The notes under the pieces: generated by a model
Databases searched by the model: none
The model's input: the letters and a program-made list of their open reading frames with translations, nothing else
Told to the model about the DNA's origin: nothing
DNA from: Spiroplasma kunkelii CR2-3x
GTDB taxonomy: Bacteria > Bacillota_I > Bacilli_A > Mycoplasmatales > Mycoplasmataceae
Assembly (NCBI RefSeq): GCF_001274875.1
Contig: NZ_CP010899.1
Coordinates: forward strand, 744,001-808,000
Length of the DNA stretch: 64,000 bases
Reading direction: 5' to 3'
In this document: piece after piece, positions 19,180 to 30,591 of the stretch
Numbering within the stretch: position 1 is the stretch's first letter
Layout: the number at the start of each line of letters is the position of its first letter
Program-made: the position numbers and the translations under genes

Positions 19180-22100
19180 TTAATCCGCATTCATAATTGC
19201 AATCAATGGATTAATTCGATTCATATTGAATCAACTAATTAAATATGCAATAAAGTATAATAATAATTCACTTACAATTGCAATAAATGGAATCATGACA
19301 TTCATAAACAGTGGTAAAACTATTCCAATTCGGATTAATATCATATTAGAAATAATTAAGAATAATCATCCAAAACCAAAACCTGTAATTGTCATTATTA
19401 CAATAATAGGAATATACATTCCAATAACTAATTTTGTGATATATCGATTTCGATATCCTAATACTTTCATTGTTGCAATAATTGTTTGGTTTTCTGCAAT
19501 AATAATATTACTTGTTAAAATAATAATTATAAAACTTAATACAAACGAAATTCCAATAATAAAGAAGATAATTCCATTAACTGCTTTTGAAATATTTCCT
19601 AAAATTGCTTGTGCTGAAGCAATTGGCATTAAACTGCCAAAAGTACTATTTGCATATGATGGATAAGAAATTTCACTTCTAATACCACCATTTAAACCAT
19701 AAAAACTATAGTCACCAAATAATTGACTTGTTCCTAGTCCTGCTTCAATATCATCAATTTTAGCACTATTAGAAATTTTATAATTAAAAATCGGATATTC
19801 ATTTTCAAAGACAGCAATTCAATTAACTGAACTTTGATGTACGCTTCAATATTCAAGAAACTTATTTCATAAGTTATTAACAGGTGTACTTGAATGGTCT
19901 TTAATAAATTTTTCTAACAAGTTTAAACTCTCTTTTCTTGATGGTGTTAATTCAGGATTCTTCCTGATAAATGAATTCATTCATTCATTTAAAAACAATT
20001 GTAATAAATAATTCCGTGTTTTATCATATTTTAGTAATTGTTGTGCCCTTTCTTCATTAATTCAAGCTCGTGGTGAACCATATTGATTAGTAATACCAAC
20101 AACTGTAAAAGTTTGATTGTTCATTTGATTACTTACTCGATAACTTCCATCATTAATTTTATTGTTTAAAATTGATGGTTTTGTAAAATTTGGGTCAAGT
20201 GCATCAATTTTACTTTCTAAAACATATTCATTATTTTCATCTATAACCTTATTTTTATATTTATTATCACCATTAAACATTAATTTACCAACTCGCCCTT
20301 GTGCTTGATCATCATCACCTGTTACATCACTTCCATCTCAACCTTGTAAAATTTGATCAGAAATAACACCTTGATTCCTATCAACTAATTCTTTGCGAAT
20401 CAAATACGGACTAATTTGATTTCCAACTGTAACATTTAATCGTTTAGCTAATGATTCATTTAAAACAATATTATTATTTGCTGTAAATAATTTTTCATTT
20501 AAATTCGCACCATTTTTATTAGTTAATTCTTGGTTTTTAAATGTACGATTAATTCCGTAAATCTTAAACTTAATACTATTTAATTCAGCATTAATCATTG
20601 TTCCCCGATCATCTGTTAATGGATTAAACGGAATTACTCCGAAGGTTAAATTAAAATTACCATTGTTTTGATTAAATGCTTCTTGCATTTTTAACCGAAC
20701 AGTTTGCGTAGAACGTGAATATACTCCTTGAATAAAACATTGATTAACATTTTCTACAAAGTAAGCATAAATTCAATTATATAAATCATACATTGGTTTT
20801 TTTAAACTTGTATTAAAGTTACTTCCTGTTGCTGAATTTAAAACATCATAAAACGATACCGACAATGGTTGTTCTAATGCTGAACGAAAATGATTATTAG
20901 CTAATGTAATCGTTGGATTTCCTTCTCCAAAATCTCGTTTATAATCACTTTGGGTAAAAATATTGTTTATTAACTTATCATTTAGATTTAAATTTCCTCG
21001 TGAATTAAAATAATCTGAACGTTTAATGTTTAAACCAACAGTTTCCCGATATTTTCAATAAAATAATCGAAATTTTTCTAAAATATTAATATGTTCACGA
21101 GCTGTTTCTGTTGTTCGCAAATATTTTTCAATAGTTGATTTTGTTAAAAGATTTAGAGCAAAATCATTGTAATCACCTCATGTCGTACTACAAATTGCTT
21201 TGAATAAACCCGGATTACTTGAAGTTAATTTATTACTTTGCAAAAATTCTTTTGAAATATTACTATATAACAATGATCGCATATCATCTGCTTGATAAGT
21301 TGGAGAAAAATTTTCAGAATTAATTTGCCCTGTTTCAAAATCAGTAAGATATTGATTAACATCTGTTGTCATATTTGTATTAGTTAAAAAACTATTTTTA
21401 CTATCTCATGGTTTTTGACTTGGATCATATGTTCGCAAAAAAGTTGTTGGTAAATTATAAATCGGACTATTATATTCAAGTAGGGTTTTATAATTATCTC
21501 CTTCGTATGAATAACGAATATTATTTTGTAAGATAATTGGAATTGTTGTTGATACCGTAATCATAATGGTACTAATAATCATTGTTAAAGATACCCCTAC
21601 CATTTTTCCAATTGAATTAGATAATTGTACTGATTGAAATCGTGCATCAAATGTTTTGCAAATTGCAAACATTTTATAAACAATTTTTTTAAAACGACCA
21701 TGTGAAACTGTTTTTTCTTTACGAATTAATTGTAGTGGTGTTCTTGAAACCATCATAATTGTTCCACTAATCATTGTGACACAAATTAGTAAAGCAAAAA
21801 TAAATAATACACAAGTTATTAATGCTAATGGTGCAAATACAAAATTTCCATATGGTAAATTAAAATATGAACCAAATAAATATTTAACAGTAAATTGGCC
21901 ACTAATTCCCGTTCCATAACCAACTATTCCCCCAATTAATGCAATCATTAATGGATAGGAAATATAACTAAAGGTTAATACACAACGACGATATCCTAAT
22001 GCTTGTAACAATCCATTTTGTGGGCCAGTTGCATCAATTTGTCGACGAACAACTAAAATTAATACAAAGAACGAAATAATTAGTAAAATTGTAATTAAAA

Positions 22101-23256
22101 TATAAGAACCACTAATAAAATCACTTAATGTTGATGTAAAGTATGTAATTCGTTTTGCAAATTCATAACGATTATCTGTCCGAAAAGTAGCAATTGGTAA
22201 ACCATTTGATAGTGTTTTAACATAATATCCATTTAAACCAATATGTTTTCCCTGTTCAGTATTTAAATAATTATTAATTGTTTGACTATAATTACTTCGC
22301 ATTTGGTCAACTTTTGTCTGTTGAAATTTTCCAATATAATAAATTTCTCGTTCTAATTGACTTTCTGGAATTAAAATTTGTTCTGTTAAATCTAACTTTG
22401 TTACAGGATATTTATTACCAACTGTATCTTCAACTAAGCCAAATAATCGCGGATCTAAATATGCAATTCCTTCATTTTTCATATTTGGAAACGGATGTCC
22501 TGCATCAATAATTGGTGTAACATAATCCGCTGATTGTCCAAACCCAACCACTCGAAACCAATTTTCATTTGAATATGGTGATTTTGGCAATCATTTATTA
22601 ATATCTTCTCTTTCATATGAAGTTAAATCAACACCTTTTAATTCACTATCAGCAACTTTAATTGTTGTTCCATATCTATCGGGTTGTAATCGAATAATAT
22701 CATTAATTTTAATTTTATTTTTACGAGCAAACTCAGGCGTCAAATAAATCCAATGCATTGTTTCTTCATTAATCGATAATAAATATTTCATATAAAAACT
22801 TAACGGCATTCCATTAGCAACAATAAATTTATCAATTTCTTGATAAGGATTTAATGTTACTGCTTTAATAACTTTATTTTTTTCCAAACTAAATGTTCGT
22901 GCTTCAACACGATTATAAATAAAATGTTCATTTCAATTTTTTAATTGTTCTTTAATAAATTCTAAAATTGCATTTTGACGAACCCCACTATCTGTAATTT
23001 TTTCAAACTGATCTGATTCCCCATTTGAATTTTTAACATAAGTAGTATTAGTAAAACTAACAACAAAATCATGTTGATTACTTAATTGTTCAGAAATAAA
23101 AGTATTATAGTTATTATCTACTCGTTGTTTAGAAACTTCAATAATTGTAAAAATAAAACTAGTCAAAAATACTAAAACAACTAAACCAAAAAATTGAATT
23201 TTATTTTTAACCGTATTTTTAAAATTGTTTTTAAATAATAACTTAAAACATCTCAT
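19180..23256 (-). CDS. Giant FtsX-like ABC permease
   Basis: 1358 residues in one unbroken frame. It starts MRCFKLLFKNNFKNTVKNKI with the first membrane segment at residues 20-40. A large extracytoplasmic domain follows, then FtsX-type helices at about 385-420, 440-470, 475-505 and 535-560. A second domain of about 600 residues follows, then a final trio of helices at about 1210-1350 with PLIAIMNAD at the end. FtsX/MacB permeases transmit ATP-driven motion to outside partners. No ATPase gene is adjacent. The first 45 codons recur, broken, at 34014. Followed by the lipoprotein at 19167. Confidence 0.8.
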
Positions 23257-23298
23257 TTTTCCACATTCTTTCTTCTTCTCTTTTGTTAATATTTGAAT

Positions 23299-24021
23299 TT
23301 AGTTAAAATAAAGATTAGGTGGTGTTGTTTGTTTTTTAAATTGTGTTAATAATTCTGTTTTACGAAGATTATCAACAATACTAGTTTTTTTAATAAATCA
23401 TTGATTAAAATTATAATTTGGATAAATTATTAGTAAAATTGATATTTTTAATTGACTTTGTTGGAAAATAACAATACTAGTTAAAGTACATTTACAAAAT
23501 GTATAGTAGTTAGAAGCAATCACATCATTAATGTTTTTTAAATAACCTATATATAAGCGAAACAATATTAACATTACAATAAAACTAATAGTAAAAATTG
23601 CATAAAAAACATAGCATAAAATAACTAAAAAAGAATATATTGTTTCATATGTAATTATATTTTGCAATTGAAAAATTATTGAAGTATAACCAAAAAATAA
23701 TATATATGAAATTAAAACAATATTACAAAGTCATAAAATAATAATTTGTCAATTAGAAAATAAAATTAATTTCCACTCTGAAATTGTTGTCTTTTTTAAT
23801 TGTTTAAAATTAATCAAAATTTGAACTAAAATTCCCATAAAAAAGAGAAAAATAAAACTTGATCAAATAAGATAAAATAAATTTAATGTAATTTTTAAAA
23901 AACTATAATTACCCACAATATCAATAATTGAAAACGATGATGAAAATAAAATATAAGCAAAAAAAATAATAAAGAAAATATTAATAAATTTTTGATATTT
24001 TTTTAGAACATATATTTTCAT
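23299..24021 (-). CDS. Multi-span membrane protein upstream of the permease
   Basis: 240 residues starting MKIYVLKKYQKF after AAGGTGAT. Hydrophobic segments near residues 12-35, 45-70, 85-115 and 125-160. The C-terminus KQTTPPNLYFN is short and polar. It ends 42 nt before the permease start. The last 28 codons recur at 33885-33971 fused to a different protein. Function unknown; its position suggests it belongs to the transporter. Confidence 0.65.
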
Positions 24022-24114
24022 TACCATCACCTTTATAACTTTCATTATATTTTTCTCATATTATTATAACATTATTCATAAATTAATGTAAAATTAAGTT
24101 TAATAAAAAACTGT

Positions 24115-24160
24115 GAAACAAAGTGGTGTTGTCTAATCGATAACACCACTTTGTTTCTTA
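24115..24160. terminator. Strong bidirectional terminator
   Basis: GAAACAAAGTGGTGTT (24115-24130) and its exact complement (24142-24157) form a 16-bp stem with T-rich flanks. It ends the 24176-25792 lipoprotein transcript and insulates the permease operon. Confidence 0.85.
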
Positions 24161-24175
24161 ATAATTAATATAAAC

Positions 24176-25792
24176 TTAAACAACCTTAAATTCTATTGTT
24201 TGTAAAAATGAATAATCATCATTTTTAATACTACTTTCTTTGCTATTAGGATTAAAAAAGAAACTATAACCAAAATCATTGTAAGATAGATTTATAAAGT
24301 AAATTGGATAATCTCCATTAGAATAATGGTTTCTAAATAGTTTAATTGTAATATTTTTATCATCATTTATTGTTTCCATTTTAAATTTTGAAATAACTTC
24401 TTCTTTTTCTGTTGAATCTGCTATATTAGGTTTATAAATTAATCATTTAATCTTTTCTGTATCAGTCACAGTATTATTAAAAAGATTAAAAATAGTCTCA
24501 AAAATTAGTGTCATTTTTGCATCAATTAAATTTTCTGGTTTAAATAAACTAACTTTTTTAAGTAAAACATCAAAATCTGCTTGGTTCATCTTAAAAACAA
24601 GTTTATTATCATAAGTTTCTAATTGATAATAACGTCAAAATGCCATTGTTTTTTCTGCAAATTGCTGTAATTGTTGATCAACTTTATCTTTTGGTACTAA
24701 AACTTTAATTGGTGTTTTTAATGTTCTTCATTGTGAAGATTTATCTTTAAAAGGTAAATTCTCAATTGTTAAATTAGTTGGCAAAAAAATTGTTATGTCT
24801 GCTTTTAAATAATATTTATCTTCACTAAGAATAATCTTGTTATGTTCTTTATAAAGTTTTAAAAAGTTTTCTGCGGTTAATTTATCTGGTTGATACCCTT
24901 CCCCCACTAAGGCTAATATTGAATCAGGTTTATAAAATCGACTTTGTAAATTTAAAGTATCAAAAAACTTAGAAAAATAAGGTTGAGAATTAGTTATTAT
25001 ATTGTTTTTATCTAATTCTTGTTTAATAGTTCGTCAAATTGTATTATTCATATTAATATCATTAAAATGTTGATTTGAAATATCAGTAATTTTATTTTCT
25101 TGCTTAATAAATAAATCATTAATAAAGTTTATAAATCATGATTCAACTTTTTCTTGAACATTAGTTAGAACTTTCATATTATTACTTGCAACAACTAACT
25201 CATTACTTTCATAAACTTGGTCAAATTCTTTAAATTTAACTGAATAATTAATATCAAAATTAATTGTAATTGCATTTAAATTTTCTTCATTATTAGCAAT
25301 TAATTTTGATATGTTATTAAAATTAATTTTATTTACTTTTAATCTAATACTATCATCTGACAATAATATTGGAAATTCTTTTTCTATTTTACGATAAAAA
25401 TTATGATAAGTAATAACAAGTTCATTATTAATATTATTAATTTCTTTTTTAAAATCATTAATTAACTGTTCTAAAAAAGATCATTTGCTAATTTCCGCAC
25501 CAATAAAAATTTGTGATTCACCTGGTTTTAAAGTGGTAATAAATTCATTGAATTTAGCAATATCATTAAAATAATTATTAGTATCAATTAGTTCCTTACT
25601 ATTTCATCAAGTTTTGATTTTATTTTTAATTAATGTTATTATTTCATAGAACGTTTCAATATCTTGATTCGCTTTTGATGTATATTCATTAGTTTTTGCT
25701 AAATTGTTACCTTTTGTTACACAACCATACATTCCAAATCTACTTGTCGTACCTAATAAAAGAATGCTTAAAATACTTAATAGTTTTTTCAT
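24176..25792 (-). CDS. Large lipoprotein, 538 aa
   Basis: An unbroken frame with six UGA Trp codons. The signal MKKLLSILSILLLGTTSRFG ends MYGC, a loose lipobox (Cys24). The rest is hydrophilic with alternating beta and helix patterns and no repeats that I can see. Mollicute lipoproteins of this size often bind host factors or solutes. It precedes, convergently with nothing, the strong terminator at 24115. No family recognised. Confidence 0.75.
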
Positions 25793-25990
25793 TATTTATA
25801 CCTCGTTTTATTTAAATAATATATTTATATTATCTTGTAAAAAGAAAAATAAAAAGTAATTTAACTTATTTTTCAAATTATTTGCAAAAAAATAATACTA
25901 ATTGGTAATTTATTTGCTTAAATTATAAATTAAAAAGTTATTATTGAAATAATAACTTTGTTAGTAATTTAATTGTTAATTAAAGTGTAA
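25793..25990. promoter_or_regulatory. Upstream region of the 538-aa lipoprotein
   Basis: Very AT-rich. GAGGTATAAATA lies directly before the ATG. TATAAT-like motifs are frequent, so the promoter cannot be fixed by eye. Confidence 0.3.
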
Positions 25991-26391
25991 CTAATTAGTA
26001 GCTAATATTTGTGGTTTTTCATTTTTATATTTACATTTACTAATTAAAATTAAAAGACCACTAATCAAATCTAAAAAATTAAAGCAATAACGCCCGCTGC
26101 AATATTTGATTATGCTTTTCCTTTTAAAACATTATTACACATAATAATTGGTATTATTTCGATTCCAGCAATTATTAAATAAAAAATCCTAGTAACCATA
26201 TAAAAACCATAACTCATAGTGCCTGTTACTAATAATATTAAACCTAATATTAAACCACCAATTGAAAAACCTATCAATGCTAACGATGATATAACAATTG
26301 CTATAATACATACTGCTCGACATAAATTATATGGCTTTTTATTTTGAATAACATTGATTTGAACATTCTCTTGTTCATTTTGTACAGGCAT
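25991..26391 (-). pseudogene. Four-span membrane protein, nonsense and frameshift
   Basis: From MPVQNEQENVQINVIQ the frame gives helices near residues 25-50, 52-70 and 75-92, then TAA at 26110. The same frame resumes (SNIAAGVIALIF) to a TAG, and one base later continues DLISGLLILISK to 25991. I take this as one gene of about 130 residues with a stop and a slip in a T-run. Directly preceded by the terminator 26410-26440. No assigned function. Confidence 0.55.
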
Positions 26392-26409
26392 CGTGTACGA
26401 TGAAGCGGC

Positions 26410-26440
26410 AAAAAAGCAACTCTTGTTAGAGTTGTTTTTT
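26410..26440. terminator. Bidirectional terminator
   Basis: AAAAAAGCAACTCT / AGAGTTGTTTTTT with a four-base loop (26410-26440). It lies where the terminase fragment ends. Confidence 0.75.
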
Positions 26441-26761
26441 ATTTGAATTAATAGTATAAGGAATATGATTTTCATCTAACATATTTCATATATTTTGAAA
26501 TACACTATCTTTTAATTCTTTACTCCAATACATACTAGCAATAATACAAATTGGTTCTTTAATTAATAAACTAATTTTTAATAATTCACCAAACATTTTT
26601 ATATTTTAAATAATCTTACCACTATATTGTGTTCCAATTTGATTAATTTCATTAACTAACTCATATTTCTTAGCAAAGGGATATTTATTACCAATACTAC
26701 TATTTTGTAATAACCAATAAGGTGTTTCTAACAAATAAGTAAAATGATTAAGCATCATCAT
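26426..26761 (-). pseudogene. Phage terminase large subunit, N-terminal fragment
   Basis: MMMLNHFTYLLETPYWLLQN overlaps the stop of the 135-aa gene upstream. GTQYSGKI occupies the Walker A position and an in-frame TAA follows two codons later. Then ICIIASMYWSKELKDSVFQN matches the strand-helix that follows the P-loop in terminases (compare KLIVARK..DSVF patterns). It stops in the terminator at 26426. The second, different, terminase fragment at 60163 has the same upstream layout. Assignment is by motif order, not by search. Confidence 0.5.
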
Positions 26762-27155
26762 TTTCATCCTTATCATCATTTTTAATATATCTAATATCAG
26801 TTTGTAAATTAACTATTATTGGTTTTTGATTATTTAAGTTTAATTCTTGTTCCAATTGTTTTTCTTTCAGTGAATATTTATAATTAAATGCTCGTTGTCA
26901 ATATAATTTAGCACCATGAGGTGATTTCATCATAAAGTTAATTATTTCACTTTTAATTCTATAAATTTGTTTTTCAAGTAAAGAAACTATCTTCTCGATC
27001 GCATAATTATAATATCTTCACTTGCGAGAAAGATTGAATTCATTGGTTAAATCATTCAAAGTATATTGTTTATTAGGTGATTTATTTTCTCAAAATTGCT
27101 CTATTTTACGATAAAAAGTTGCTAAACTTGCTGTTTTTGGATTAAATTCTTTCAT
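26748..27155 (-). CDS. 135-aa phage protein, probable terminase small subunit
   Basis: Begins MKEFNPKTASLATFYRKIEQ after AAAAAGGAG; three UGA Trp codons. A helix-turn-helix-like segment TLNDLTNEFNLSRKW (about residues 30-44) is followed by MMKSPHGAKLYWQRAF and an acidic tail. It overlaps the terminase-large start by 14 nt, the usual place of a small terminase. Read from a 5' region that carries a 29-bp palindrome. Confidence 0.55.
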
Positions 27156-27185
27156 TTTTTACTCCTTTTTACATATTAAAATTGC

Positions 27186-27214
27186 TTTTATTTAAACAAT
27201 ATGTTTAAATAAAA
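27186..27214. promoter_or_regulatory. 29-bp palindromic operator candidate
   Basis: TTTTATTTAAACA, 3-base centre, then the exact complement. It lies 31 nt upstream of the 135-aa gene, between it and the divergent transposase. A decayed copy lies at 58591-58619 before the 112-aa gene in the second module. Confidence 0.65.
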
Positions 27215-27429
27215 GAGTATAAACAAACTTATTAAGAAATAAAAAATTAGCAAAATGTATTAAAGAACTTAATATTACTTTTATTATGTTTATTTTTTTG
27301 TAAAAAAAGTTTTTAAAGATACAAATTTTAAACTTCCTACAATTTAAATTTATAACTTTAAAAATAATTGTCAATATTTTTTTAAAAAATAGTGTATAAA
27401 TAACTTTAAAAAGATTGGAGATTCAATAT

Positions 27430-28318
27430 ATGAAAGATTATACACATGTAAAATATGATGAACGAAGATTTTTTAAATATTTATTATCTTCTAATTCTTG
27501 TAAAAAGAAAAATGGTACGCTTAATTTATCAGAAATAGCAAGACAAATAGGAAGAGATATTAATACTGTTAAAAGAGAAATTAAAAGATTTAAAAATATC
27601 GAAAATTATACAGCAGTTGAAGCACATAAAGACTATAAAAAAAGCGTAAAAAGAAATTATTTATCGTTATTTTTTAAAGTTTTAAGTTAAATTTCCTTCT
27701 TGTGTTAAAACATTGTATAAATGAATTCATTTAGGTCTTTTTGGTTTGTTAAAGAAAAATTTATTAAATGGTGGTAGAAAAAATAGAACAAAGAAAAGAC
27801 CTGATAATCGTGGAAAATTAAATGAAAGATTTACGTCAATTTGAGATATTGAAAATAAAGTTTCTAATGTTGGTTGATTAGAAATGGATGCTGTTGAAAA
27901 AAACCATCAATCTAGTTGTTTAGTTTTAGTAGAACAATCAAGTAAAAATTATTTTGTAATGAAATTAAAAAATCATACTGCTAATGAGGTTTTAAAAAAA
28001 CTTGAAGAATTAGTTAGAATTAATGGTTTAGTTGGAAAAATTAAAGTAATAATAACTGATATAGGTAAAAAATTTAGTAGAGAAATGGAAATATTTTATG
28101 AAACACAAGTATATTTTTGTGATGCTGGTTCACCACAACAAAAACCTTTAATTAAATATATGAATAGTGAATTCAGACATTGATTTTCTAAGGAAATTGA
28201 TTTTAATAATGTTAGTCAGAAAAGAATAAATTCAGTAGTTAATATTATAAATGATAAATTTCGACCGTGTTTAAATTGAAAAAAAGCAAAAGAAGTATTT
28301 TTACAGAATATTAAATAA
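27430..28318 (+). pseudogene. IS30 transposase type A, internal deletion and lost catalytic Glu
   Basis: Starts MKDYTHVKYDERRFFKYLLS with GGAG upstream and keeps the N-terminal helix-turn-helix (INTVKREIKRF). About 40 codons are deleted near 27655, with a frame change. The catalytic part resumes as MDAVEKNHQSS and IITDIGKKF, but the third acidic position reads PLIKYMNSEF where the intact copy has PLIEYMNSEL. It ends at 28318. With both defects it cannot be an active DDE transposase. Confidence 0.85.
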
Positions 28319-28405
28319 ATTTATTAATTAAAATTTAATAAATTATTTTTTAGTGTGTTTAAATATGGATAAAATAAAATTTTATTATATTATTTAATTA
28401 ATAAA

Positions 28406-28428
28406 GATTTGTTGCACTTCATTTTACA
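28406..28428 (+). repeat. Recurrent element-end motif
   Basis: GATTTGTTGCACTTCATTTT then ACA. Near-identical copies lie at 38042 and 17885 (plus), 47667 (plus, GATTCG) and about 52757 (minus). Each lies at the edge of an IS30 or plectroviral fragment, so it is probably a terminal sequence. Confidence 0.6.
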
Positions 28429-28462
28429 TAATTTAAATCATTTTTCATAAGCCTTAAGAAAA

Positions 28463-29863
28463 TTATAACACCTTTTCAATTGCTGCTAATAAATATGTTT
28501 TTAATTTTGTTTGTGTTTCATATGTATTTTGTAAAGTATTTATAAAATTTTGTGCGGAAATTGGGGCATGATTATCAATTCCACTTTTGTAAGCATATTG
28601 TAATATTTTTACTATCTTATCAAACAAAGTATCTTTGCTATGATCATCAGTTGTATTATGTAAAAAATCAACTAAATCTTGTTTAACTCATTTTGTTGTT
28701 TCAATCCCTGTTCAACTTGGATGGTCAAGAGAAGTTTGGCTAGTATTAATTCAACAATTACTTGTTTGTTTTGTCTCATCTCATATATTATTTTGTGCAT
28801 CATACCCACATTGTGCTGAATAAATATTTTTTAATGCATCAAAAGTTGAAGTGGCAATTTGTTTTAAAGCACTAGTCACAACATAATTTTCGCCATAAAT
28901 TTTAGATTGTTCGGTATCAACACCAACTATCTTAACATTGACTTTATTAACTTTAATTTGATTAATTGTATCTTGAACTTGTGCACCAGCAACCGGAAAA
29001 ATAATACTAGCGCCACGAGCTAATAATTCATCACTAATAATTTTGCCATCACCAGCTTGAAATGATTGTGAAAATCATGATTCATTCTGTTTTAAAACAT
29101 TTTGCACTTTAACAATTGATTGTAAAGTTGTTATTTCTGGATTAATATTTTGGACTTGGTTTAATATATTATGTTTTATATTATTTCATTTACTATTTAC
29201 TGAAGAATTAATAATAGTATTAAATAAATCAATTCCAACTAAAAAACCTCACATATAATTTGAAACAGCAACTGGATTATCCATCCCACCATAACTACCA
29301 ACTTTTAATTGTCCATTATATTCGTTTTTGTGCGCATTTAAATAAATGCTTGTTGCTAAACTCGCATAAAAGCCAGAAGCTTCAGCTTGATAAGTAATTC
29401 CAATAATATTTTTTGCTAATGGTGCCTTCTGGTCCATATTAAGATGAATGTTCTGACTACTTCCATCAATATAAATAATATTATCAACTAAACTCGCTGC
29501 TCAACCAATGGTATTACCATGGTTGAAACCAGGTAAAACTAGTGTTTTTGTTCCTGTAATTGAAGATGTAATATAAGCATTTTTATAATCACCAGGCGTT
29601 TGACTAACTGATTCAAAGTAACTTGCTCGTCAGTTTGAACTTTTTCAATTTTGTGGTGGAACAATTTGATTTTTTTGTGCAAAAACATATTTACTTGCTC
29701 CCTCTCATGCGGATTGATTAAAAGCAAGATCATTTACAGTTCCCCCGTCAGTAATAACCCAAATACTATTATCAAAATTATACTTCTTTACACAAGCAAA
29801 AACACTGCTCAATGAAGTGCTAATGATACTTATCATCATCAAACTTTGTAAAATTCGTTTCAT
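28463..29863 (-). CDS. BMP-family nucleoside-binding lipoprotein
   Basis: 466 residues, intact. Signal MKRILQSLMMISIISTSLSS with SVFAC lipobox (Cys24). BMP/Med features: VITDGGTVNDLAFNQSAWEG near residues 36-55, GFNHG near 111-115, and AGAQVQ preceding IKVVGVDTEQ-like sequence. Such proteins catch nucleosides for an ABC importer, whose permease genes are not in the window. The purine riboswitch at 29969-30033 lies on the same transcript, which supports a guanine- or nucleoside-related role. Confidence 0.88.
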
Positions 29864-29931
29864 ATTTTTTGCTCCTTTTTTACTTAATGTTTGTAAAAAA
29901 AAAAAAAAAAGATCAACCTGGTTTTTCATTT

Positions 29932-30033
29932 AAATGAGTGGTTAATGTTTAAAAAGCAAAAGCATTAACCTATAGCGTCTTTTTCCAATGGTAAGACGTA
30001 GAAACACTAGACCATATTATTAGTATATACAGG
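29932..30033 (-). promoter_or_regulatory. Purine riboswitch (guanine-type) and expression platform
   Basis: Aptamer on the minus strand, 30033 to 29969: P1 arms CCTGTA and TATAGG; loop-2 signature AATATGG; joining strand GTTTCTAC; P3 arms GTCTT and AAGAC around ACCATTGG; junction GCT before P1. The C at the specificity position predicts guanine or hypoxanthine rather than adenine. Downstream GGTTAATG and CATTAACC form a stem that uses the GG of P1, so ligand binding and this stem exclude each other. A T17 tract follows at 29895-29911. P2 is short (ACTA/TAGT). Confidence 0.82.
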
Positions 30034-30095
30034 TATATAATTTATTTTTATACTTATATCATAACTTCTTTTTTATCAAAAAGCAATTAAAATAA

Positions 30096-30239
30096 AAAAA
30101 AACAATCCGGGTGAAATTGTTTTTTAGGGTATCCATGGAAGTATAAGATAATATAATACAAAGTATGGTCATATTGATAGGGCTAAACTTGTGCTGTTTA
30201 TTATTTTAATAAAAGTACAATTCTTATACTTCCCTAGAC
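30096..30239 (-). ncRNA. Candidate small structured RNA, about 140 nt
   Basis: The minus strand has TTGAAT (30269-30274), 16 bp, TATAAT (30247-30252), then within 10 nt the start of a region closed by a 12-bp perfect stem GGAAGTATAAGA (from 30235) and TCTTATACTTCC (to 30133). It finishes with AAAACAAT/ATTGTTTT plus nine T at 30098-30127. No open frame inside. It precedes the riboswitch gene but is separated by its own terminator. Not recognised as 6S, SRP, tmRNA or RNase P RNA. Confidence 0.55.
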
Positions 30240-30246
30240 ATTTATT

Positions 30247-30274
30247 ATTATATAGTTCAAAAAATAAAATTCAA
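30247..30274 (-). promoter_or_regulatory. Sigma-A-type promoter of the small RNA
   Basis: -35 TTGAAT and -10 TATAAT with 16-bp spacing, 7-10 nt before the proposed RNA start. Confidence 0.6.
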
Positions 30275-30591
30275 TAAGATTTAAATAACTTTTTAGATTT
30301 TTTAAATTTGTTATACTTTATTCTACAATTTACATTTTAGAACAAAATTAAAATAAAATTAAAACAAAACAGCATAAATAATGAAAAACTAATTTTAGTC
30401 TTGTATTTCTTTGCATTTAGTCGTATGATTATTTTGAAATTATTTTAAAGAATTTAGGTAACAATTTTGTAATAAATTAAAGTACTGAGTTGTTTATTAG
30501 TAGAATTTTAATCCCCTACTGGTGTTTAGAATTTCCCCTACCATTTACAATAACATACCAAAAAGATTAAAAAGATAAGGACGCGCAAAAA
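30275..30591. other. Intergenic region before ispG
   Basis: No gene. Two copies of TCCCCTAC / TTCCCCTACC lie 26 nt apart (30511-30541). AAGGA lies before the ispG ATG. Confidence 0.35.

Noticed and set aside
19226-19666. 146-aa plus-strand frame over the permease gene
   Set aside because: It is the shadow of the conserved minus-strand FtsX-like gene, which is open without a break over 4 kb.
29539-29733. 64-aa frame within the BMP lipoprotein gene
   Set aside because: Different frame from the intact 466-codon gene and lacks any family feature.
30096-30239. Identification of the small RNA as 6S, SRP or RNase P RNA
   Set aside because: None of the diagnostic motifs I know for these RNAs is visible; left as unassigned.
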